From the NCBI RefSeq assembly GCF_003711105.1, contig NZ_CP023865.1, positions 8,043,001 through 8,107,000 of the forward strand: DNA of 64,000 bases, given 5' to 3'. Every line of letters starts with the position of its first letter. Position 1 is the first letter of the stretch. Made by a program: the position numbers and the translations under genes. Below, piece after piece: positions 58,788 through 64,000 of the stretch. A model generated the notes under the pieces. It made no database searches and was not told the origin of the DNA. It worked only from the letters and a program-made list of their open reading frames with translations. This DNA comes from Actinoplanes teichomyceticus ATCC 31121 (GTDB taxonomy: Bacteria > Actinomycetota > Actinomycetes > Mycobacteriales > Micromonosporaceae).

Positions 58788-59573
58788 TCAGGGCATCCGG
58801 AAGAACAGCATCGGATCGTCGCGCCCGTCGTGGACCGGCTCCAGCAGGCCCAGGTGCCGCTTGAGCTCCCTGAGCTCCCGGTTGACCGGCGCGGCGGCGA
58901 GCCGGGACGGGGTGAAGTGCCCGGCGCCGTGGTCGGCCAGCCAGGACAGCACCACCCGGCCCTCGCTGACCGGCCAGGGCCGCCGCCCGTGGAAGACGTC
59001 GTGCACGCTGACCGTGGCCCCGGCCGGGACCGTCGGGAAGAGGTCGCCGACGAACCAGCGGGCGAAGGACGCGGTGTGCGCGGCGTCGATGAAGAGGTGG
59101 TCGATGCCGTGCCGGTGGCCGCGCAGCGTCTCCCGGGCGTCACCCGGCACGAACGTCCAGCGCCCTTCGGCGAGCTCGGCGGGCACGTTGCGCCGGGCGT
59201 TGTCGATCAGGTCGTGGGTGATCAGCGCGCCGGCCCGGTTGTCGCGCAGCGCCCGCAGGATCCACGTGGTGGACCAGCCGTGCAGCGACCCGATCTCCAC
59301 CACGGTCGCGGGCCGTTCCTGACGGATCAGCAGGTAGGTGATCTCCGCCTCCAGGTCGTCGAGCTGGGTGCGCATCCCCGGACACGTGGCCCGCAACTCG
59401 CGCTGTTCCGTTCTGACCGCATCCAGATCGTCGCGGTATCTGCGGTACAGATCAGAGACGTACCGCAGGGTTATCTCCGTACGTGACGATCGCTCGGCCG
59501 CCGATGAATGGGTCAACGTTTCCTCCGTGGCAAGAATGGCTCGGATGCCGAATCTAGGCAGCGCCCGATCCAC
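58788..59573 (-). CDS. Class I SAM-dependent methyltransferase (Methyltransf_24 type)
   Basis: A 261-residue enzyme. SAM-binding motif I is clear (ATVVEIGSLHGWSTTWILRA), with acidic ALITHDLIDNARRN, motif HLFIDAAHTASFARWF and late AGATVSVHDVFHG. A CmcI/TylF-like or O-methyltransferase role is plausible; the substrate is unknown. GTG 59573 is preferred because GAGGGG lies 8 nt upstream; GTG 59582 would leave no spacing. Single gene, divergent from the DUF1023 protein. Confidence 0.88.
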   Translation of the reverse strand: MDRALPRFGIRAILATEETLTHSSAAERSSRTEITLRYVSDLYRRYRDDLDAVRTEQRELRATCPGMRTQLDDLEAEITYLLIRQERPATVVEIGSLHGWSTTWILRALRDNRAGALITHDLIDNARRNVPAELAEGRWTFVPGDARETLRGHRHGIDHLFIDAAHTASFARWFVGDLFPTVPAGATVSVHDVFHGRRPWPVSEGRVVLSWLADHGAGHFTPSRLAAAPVNRELRELKRHLGLLEPVHDGRDDPMLFFRMP

Positions 59574-59763
59574 TGTCGTCACCCCTCGGTACGATCCCCG
59601 TCCTGTTCCATATGCGCTGTTCAGAGCACGTTGGAGCGATTAGGCGAGCAATCCCGTAGCTCTGCGGTACTACGGGCCTCCCCCCTCTGTGGAGGGACGA
59701 CGCCGGGCCATTCCCGCACCTACCTTCGCCCCCATGTGGAAAGAGGGCGGAGGAATTGATCCG

Positions 59764-60798
59764 ATGACTGTGAAGCGGTTCATCACCGCACTGCTCGCCG
59801 TGGTTCTGGCAGTGCCCGCCGGGTATGTTTTCGGCCCCGCCCTGCCGAGTCCGGCGCCGGCGCCCGCGGGCTGGGCCGCGTGGCTGGCCGACCCGGCGCA
59901 CCTGCCGGATCCGGGCGCCGCGCCGGTGGCGACGGTGTCCGCGTTCTTCGCCGGCCTGCCGCACCGGCGGGCCGCGGAGCTGGCGCGCGCCTACCCGGAC
60001 GTCGTCGGCAACCTCGACGGCGCGCCGATCGAGCTGCGCTACGCGGCGAACCGGCGGCAGAGCCCGCGGTGGGCCGGCCGGCAGATCCTGGCGCTGGACA
60101 TGCGCGGCGACGGCCGGATCGCCGAGGTGCTCGGTGACCTGCGCGGCGCCACCCGGGTCACCGTCCTCGTCCCGGGCGTCGACGACACCCTGGGCAACTT
60201 CGACACCGGCCACGGCGGCGTGCTCCGGCGCTCACCGGCCTGGCAGGCCCGCCGGCTCTACGAGCGGATGCGCGCCGATCAGCCGGACGCGCACGTCGCG
60301 GTCGTCGCCTGGCTGGGCTACGACCCGCCCGAGGGGGTACGCCGGGAGGCGTTGCGCGAGGAGCGCGCCACGGCCGGCGCGCGAGCACTGGACCGGTTCG
60401 TCGACGGGCTCGTCACCGGCCGTCCCGGACTCGCGGTCACGGTGGTCGGCCACAGCTACGGCTCGACGGTGGCCGGGATCGCCGCCCCCGGCCTGACCGG
60501 CCAGGTCACCGACATCGTGGCGATCGGCAGCCCGGGCATGGGCGCCGACCGTGCCGCGGATCTGAACACGTCGGCCCGGGTCTGGGCGGGCACCGCGCCC
60601 GGCGACTGGACCCGGCGGCTGCCGGGCCTGCGCGTCCTCGGCGTCGGGCACGGGCGGCTGCCGATCGATCCGGCGTTCGGCGCGCTGCCGCTGCCGTGCG
60701 GGAACGTCGACGGTCACGACGGCTACTTCGAGCCCGGCTCGGTGGCCTTGCGGGCGATGGCGTCGATCGGTGCCGGCCCGGCGGGTGATCCGCGGTGA
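59764..60798 (+). CDS. Exported alpha/beta-hydrolase, DUF1023 family
   Basis: A 344-residue protein: signal or anchor (1 to about 30), then the DUF1023 alpha/beta-hydrolase fold with VLVPGVDDTLGNFDTGHGG, nucleophile elbow VVGHSYGSTVAGIAA (Ser the catalytic residue) and GVGHGRLPIDPAFGALP. Family members are actinobacterial secreted esterase/lipase-like enzymes of unknown substrate. GGAGGA lies 9 nt before ATG 59764. The last codons overlap the start of the acyltransferase gene by 4 nt (GTGA), so they are coupled. Confidence 0.92.
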   Translation: MTVKRFITALLAVVLAVPAGYVFGPALPSPAPAPAGWAAWLADPAHLPDPGAAPVATVSAFFAGLPHRRAAELARAYPDVVGNLDGAPIELRYAANRRQSPRWAGRQILALDMRGDGRIAEVLGDLRGATRVTVLVPGVDDTLGNFDTGHGGVLRRSPAWQARRLYERMRADQPDAHVAVVAWLGYDPPEGVRREALREERATAGARALDRFVDGLVTGRPGLAVTVVGHSYGSTVAGIAAPGLTGQVTDIVAIGSPGMGADRAADLNTSARVWAGTAPGDWTRRLPGLRVLGVGHGRLPIDPAFGALPLPCGNVDGHDGYFEPGSVALRAMASIGAGPAGDPR

Positions 60799-61928
60799 CC
60801 GCGGCAGCGTGGGCCGGCCGGATCGCCACCGCCACACCGCCGGACCGGGAGCGGGCGGTCGACGGGCTCCGCACGATCGCCATGCTGGGGGTGGTGGCCG
60901 GGCACTGGCTCGTCACCGGCCTGACCATCGGCTCCGGCGGGGATCTGCATCAGGCCAGCCCGCTCACCGGCCGGCCCGGTCTCACCCCGCTGACCTGGGC
61001 CCTGCAGACGCTCGGGCTGTTCTTCTTCGTGTCCGGCTACGCCGCGGCCCGGGGCCTGGGCCGGGCCCGCCGGCGCGGCGTAGGGGCCGGGTCCTGGCTG
61101 GCCGGCCGGGCGCGCCGGCTGCTGACGCCGGTCGCCGTGTTCCTGGGCATGTGGCTGCTGGTCCTCACCGCGTTGCGGCACGCCGGCGCGGGCCGGTGGA
61201 CGCTGCACACGGCCGGCACGATCGCGCTCAGCCCGCTGTGGTTCGTTCTGGTGCTCGCCCTGCTGCTGGCCCTCACCGCGCCGGTGCTCAGCGCGGTCGG
61301 CCGCTTCGGCGCCGCGGCGGCCCTGCTCCCGCTCGGCGCGCTGGCCGCGATGGACACGCTGCGCTACCTGCTGTGGCCCGGGATGCCCGGCTGGCCCGCC
61401 TACCTCAACTGCGTGACCGCCTGGCTGGTGCCGTACACGCTGGGGGTGGCCGCCGCGCGGGGCCGCCTCGCCGGACCCCGCTCCGGCCGGGGCCTGTTGC
61501 TGGCCGGCGTGACCGGCGGCGCGCTGCTGATCCTGGCCGGCTACCCGGCGAGTCTGGTCGGTGTGCCGGGCCACGGCCGCTCGAACCTCGACCCGCCGTC
61601 GCTGCTGACCGCAGCGCTGTCGGCGGCACAGATCGGCCTGGCCCTGCTCCTGTGGGCACGTCTGGACCGGCGGCTGCGCCGCCCCGGCTGGTGGGCGGTC
61701 GTCGCCGGGCTCAACCTGACAGCGATGACGATCTTCCTGTGGCACCAGAGCGCCCTGCTCGGCGTCGCGGTGTTCGGCCGCACGCTGGCCGGCGCTCCCA
61801 CCGGCCTGATCGGGCCGCCCGATCAGGCCGGCTGGATCGCGCACCGGCTGCTCTGGCTGCCCGCGGTCGCCGCCGCCCTGGCCGCCCTGTGCCTGCTGTT
61901 CCGGCGAGCCGAGTGGCGTGGCCGGTAG
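60795..61928 (+). CDS. Acyltransferase 3 family membrane protein
   Basis: A 377-residue integral membrane acyltransferase with about 10 helices. Characteristic start DGLRTIAMLGVVAGHWLV (the His is conserved in the family) and LGLFFFVSGYAAARGLGRAR. Acyltransferase 3 proteins O-acylate sugars, peptidoglycan or lipids on the outer face. Coupled to the upstream hydrolase by 4-nt overlap, suggesting an acylation/deacylation pair acting on a surface or secreted glycan. Confidence 0.9.
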   Translation: MTAAAWAGRIATATPPDRERAVDGLRTIAMLGVVAGHWLVTGLTIGSGGDLHQASPLTGRPGLTPLTWALQTLGLFFFVSGYAAARGLGRARRRGVGAGSWLAGRARRLLTPVAVFLGMWLLVLTALRHAGAGRWTLHTAGTIALSPLWFVLVLALLLALTAPVLSAVGRFGAAAALLPLGALAAMDTLRYLLWPGMPGWPAYLNCVTAWLVPYTLGVAAARGRLAGPRSGRGLLLAGVTGGALLILAGYPASLVGVPGHGRSNLDPPSLLTAALSAAQIGLALLLWARLDRRLRRPGWWAVVAGLNLTAMTIFLWHQSALLGVAVFGRTLAGAPTGLIGPPDQAGWIAHRLLWLPAVAAALAALCLLFRRAEWRGR

Positions 61929-62241
61929 CCGCCGTTGCGCGGATGCTCCGGCGCCGGCCGCAGGCCCGTCCACGACGGTGCCCGCCCGCTGGACTCCCGT
62001 CGGGCACGCGGGCACGAACGCGCCGTGATCACCCTGCGTAGTCTCGCCGCGGTCGCGTTCTTCATCGCGCCACCCCGAGGATCCGACGTAGATCAGACGT
62101 AGATCGGGCGTAGATCCGACGTAGATCGGGCGTAGATCGCAGCGCCGGAAGATCGGGGGCGGAAGCAGTCAGGACAGTCGGACCTGCCGATGGCGGATGG
62201 ATGTCCGAGTGGCCGGGCGGGAATGCGAAGGAGGCTCCAGG
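61929..62241. other. Intergenic region with the SARP-type repeats
   Basis: About 313 bp between the acyltransferase and the Rieske gene. No gene supported. The notable content is the 11-bp direct-repeat array at 62085-62139. The rest of the region is GC-rich without clear hairpins. Confidence 0.6.
62085..62139 (+). promoter_or_regulatory. Five 11-bp direct repeats, probable SARP binding site
   Basis: Consensus G-R-CGTAGATC-N, units starting 62085, 62096, 62107, 62118 and 62129, all with the identical core CGTAGATC. Period is exactly 11 bp, one helical turn. SARP activators bind heptamer direct repeats spaced 11 bp just upstream of the -10 region. The array ends 102 bp before the Rieske start, and a SARP gene lies just downstream. 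Confidence 0.7.
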
Positions 62242-63576
62242 ATGCTCTCGCCAGAGAAGAATCGGATGCTGACCCAGGTGGGCGCCGGTACCCCGATGGG
62301 CGAACTGCTGCGCAGGTACTGGCACCCGATCGCACCGGCCATGGAACTCCGCGAGCGGCGGGTCAAGCCGATCAGGCTGTTGGGCGAGGACCTGGTCCTG
62401 TTCCGCAAGCCGAGCGGCGGGCACGGGCTGCTCTCCCGGCACTGTCCGCACCGGCTGACCGATCTCAGCCTGGGCTGGGTGGACGGCGACCTGATGCGGT
62501 GTGCCTACCACGGGTGGGGGTTCGACTCCGACGGGCGGTGCGTGGAGCAGCCGTTCGAGGAGGCCGGGCCGGCCGGCGGGTTCCACGACAAGGCCGGGGT
62601 GAAGTCCTACCCCACCGCGACCCTGGCCGGGCTGGTGTGGGCGTACCTGGGCCCGGGGCCCGCCCCGCTGCTGCCCGACTTCGAGACGTTCAGCTGGGAG
62701 CACGGCTTCGTCGAGCTGATCCTCACCGAGCTGCCGTGCAACTGGTTCCAGTGCCACGAGAACGGCATGGACCCGGTCCACTTCGAGTGGCTGCACTCAA
62801 ACGGCAACGCGGTGCGGCTCAACCCCGAGGCGCCGCTCTACGCGCCCCGGCACACGGAGATCGACTTCTTGGAGTTCGAGCACGGCTTCGTCAACGGCCG
62901 CGAGGTCGAGACCGAGAACGCGCCGGAGGGGCCCTTCGCCCGGTCCAGCAGCACGGCCGAGGGCGGCATCCTCTGCCTGTGGCCGTACACCCTCGCCTCG
63001 GGCAACACGGTCGAGTTCCGGGTGCCGGTGGACGACCACCGGACCCTCAACATCACGTGGCAGTACTCGGTGCTCCCCGACGACGTCCGGACCGGCGTGC
63101 CGGAGTCGGAGGAGGTGCCGTACTGGTACGGCCCGCTCACCGAGCCCGGGAGCGACCGAATCATCACCTCGCACACCGGCAACCAGGACTTCGCGGTCTG
63201 GATCGGCCAGGGCACGGTCACCGACCGGAGCGCCGAGCGGCTGGGGCGCAGCGACAAGGGCATCACCCTGCTGCGGCGCCGCTACCTGGAGGCGATCGAG
63301 CAGGTCGCCAGGGGCGAGGACCCGCCGGGCACGGTGCGTGACCCCGCCGCGAACGTGCGGATCCCGCTCCCGCTCCCCCGGAAGTTCATCTACACCGAGG
63401 GCGTGCCCCGCGTGGTGTTCGAGGAGAAGCTCGCCGCCCGGAAGAAGAGCGGGCTGTACGGCATCGGTGGCTTCCTGGCGGTCCAGGCCGGACGGCCGGA
63501 TCACATCCAGACGATGTACGAGAAGGCCGCCGGCATCACGGACGGGTCGGCTCTCGGCTCCGGCGGGGCCGGGTAG
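62242..63576 (+). CDS. Rieske non-heme iron oxygenase
   Basis: A 444-residue oxygenase of the aromatic-ring / Rieske-monooxygenase type. [2Fe-2S] Rieske ligands Cys68, His70, Cys87 and His90 (HCPHRLTD and CAYHGW); mononuclear iron region CNWFQCHENGMDPVHFEWLH with Asp177, His180 and His185. The third acidic ligand is not pinned by eye. AAGGAGG lies 8 nt before the ATG. No ferredoxin or reductase gene adjoins it, so electrons come from elsewhere. The 11-bp repeats upstream and the SARP gene facing it suggest SARP activation and a role in a specialised-metabolite or catabolic pathway. Confidence 0.93.
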   Translation: MLSPEKNRMLTQVGAGTPMGELLRRYWHPIAPAMELRERRVKPIRLLGEDLVLFRKPSGGHGLLSRHCPHRLTDLSLGWVDGDLMRCAYHGWGFDSDGRCVEQPFEEAGPAGGFHDKAGVKSYPTATLAGLVWAYLGPGPAPLLPDFETFSWEHGFVELILTELPCNWFQCHENGMDPVHFEWLHSNGNAVRLNPEAPLYAPRHTEIDFLEFEHGFVNGREVETENAPEGPFARSSSTAEGGILCLWPYTLASGNTVEFRVPVDDHRTLNITWQYSVLPDDVRTGVPESEEVPYWYGPLTEPGSDRIITSHTGNQDFAVWIGQGTVTDRSAERLGRSDKGITLLRRRYLEAIEQVARGEDPPGTVRDPAANVRIPLPLPRKFIYTEGVPRVVFEEKLAARKKSGLYGIGGFLAVQAGRPDHIQTMYEKAAGITDGSALGSGGAG

Positions 63577-64000
63577 CCGGCGCGCCGGCGCGGCCGGCGG
63601 GTCCTGGCCGTTGAGGATCGCGCGGTGCACCTCGGACAGGTGGGCGCCCGGGTCGATGCCGAGCTCCTGGGCCAGCCGGCGGTGCATGCGCCGGTATACC
63701 TGGAGCGCGTCGGCCCGCATGCCGCACCGGTAGAGGGCGGTCATCCAGGCCGCGTGCAGGTCCTCCGCGAACGGTGCCGCCTGGCAGCTGGCCGAGATCT
63801 CGGCCAGCAGTGATCCGTGGTTTCCCAGGGCCAGTTCGCACTCGTACCGGGCCAGCAGAGCGGCTTCCCGCTGCTGGGCCAGCGACTCGCGCCGGCCGTG
63901 GCAGAGCGGCCCGGGAAGCCCGGCGAGCGCGGTGGTGCCACCCCACAGACCGAGCGCGGTCCCGAGCCGTGCGGCGTCCGCGCGGTCGTCGCCGGTGCGG
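62797..64000 (-). CDS. SARP/BTAD-domain regulator (partial), frame running into antisense of the Rieske gene
   Basis: The BTAD domain lies between 64000 and about 63594: a segment with LWGGTTALAGLPGPLCHGR, RYECELALGNHGSLLAEISA, then LHAAWMTALYRCGMRADALQ and VYRRMHRRLAQELGIDPGAH, LSEVHRAILNGQDPP. This is the AfsR/SARP activator domain; the DNA-binding N-terminus lies beyond the window. After about 63590 homology ends, but the frame has no stop until 62797, so the last ~265 residues are the antisense of the Rieske gene. Either the gene has lost its original stop through a rearrangement, or a frameshift or sequence error hides it (another frame stops at 63536). The true end is uncertain. Confidence 0.6.
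   Translation of the reverse strand, partial: RTGDDRADAARLGTALGLWGGTTALAGLPGPLCHGRRESLAQQREAALLARYECELALGNHGSLLAEISASCQAAPFAEDLHAAWMTALYRCGMRADALQVYRRMHRRLAQELGIDPGAHLSEVHRAILNGQDPPAAPARRLPGPAGAESRPVRDAGGLLVHRLDVIRPSGLDRQEATDAVQPALLPGGELLLEHHAGHALGVDELPGERERDPHVRGGVTHRARRVLAPGDLLDRLQVAAPQQGDALVAAPQPLGAPVGDRALADPDREVLVAGVRGDDSVAPGLGERAVPVRHLLRLRHAGPDVVGEHRVLPRDVEGPVVVHRHPELDRVARGEGVRPQAEDAALGRAAGPGEGPLRRVLGLDLAAVDEAVLELQEVDLRVPGRVERRLGVEPHRVAV

Noticed and set aside
62085..62139. CRISPR or iteron reading of the 11-bp repeats
   Set aside because: No spacers, no replication genes, and the context (promoter of an oxygenase, SARP gene next door) fits a regulator site better.

Overview
The window is high-GC actinobacterial DNA (roughly 70-73% G+C by eye). 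It looks like a filamentous soil or aquatic member of the Micromonosporaceae, close to Actinoplanes. The signs are a DUF574-type methyltransferase, a DUF397/DUF5753 regulator pair, DUF3040, GTG and TTG starts, many ATGA start-stop overlaps, and a set of secreted chitin- and glucan-degrading enzymes. No tRNA, rRNA, CRISPR array, insertion sequence or phage gene was seen. The window starts inside a dienelactone hydrolase gene and ends inside a SARP (BTAD) regulator gene.

Layout. 1-6 kb: dienelactone hydrolase with divergent TetR, a CBM2-GH18 chitinase, and a TetR / MarR-MFS drug-efflux locus. 6-14 kb: TPR-GGDEF protein, DUF574 methyltransferase, small actinobacterial orphan genes, the DUF397/DUF5753 pair, HxlR regulator plus nitroreductase, DUF3040. 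14-18 kb: purC and a large, lower-GC PLD-helicase-DUF3427 gene that looks acquired. 18-26 kb, mostly minus strand: response regulator, histidine kinase, AA10 lytic polysaccharide monooxygenase (LPMO), a translationally coupled DUF305 lipoprotein and a PQQ-type propeller, beside a secreted M4 protease. 26-31 kb: ArsR, roadblock protein, GNAT, baeRF/Vms1-like protein, BioY, two oxidoreductases. 31-36 kb: five-gene ECF sigma / anti-sigma / ABC exporter block. 36-39 kb: three-gene sugar or polyol catabolic operon under a perfect LacI-type palindrome. 39-43 kb: single-chain nitrate reductase fused to a flavodoxin/FAD/NADPH reductase, with a GlnR-like box upstream. 43-56 kb: serine hydrolase, RTX protein, thymidine kinase, second GH18 chitinase, orphan MurG-like transferase, ricin-GH128 glucanase, Ser/Thr kinase and a secreted propeller/Ig protein. 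56-62 kb: alcohol dehydrogenase, hemerythrin, methyltransferase, DUF1023 hydrolase, acyltransferase. 62-64 kb: Rieske oxygenase preceded by five 11-bp direct repeats of the kind SARP regulators bind, with a SARP gene facing it.

How the parts fit. Two GH18 chitinases, an AA10 LPMO, a GH128 glucanase and a secreted protease form a polymer-attack set. The LPMO is physically coupled to a likely copper-binding lipoprotein. Eight genes show a TANNNT -10 box 6-7 nt before the start codon and no Shine-Dalgarno, so they are probably leaderless. The most distinctive observations are the LPMO-DUF305 coupling, the SARP-type repeats before the Rieske gene, the SARP reading frame running antisense through that gene, the GlnR-like box before the fused nitrate reductase, and the LacI-palindrome operon with a DUF993 protein.
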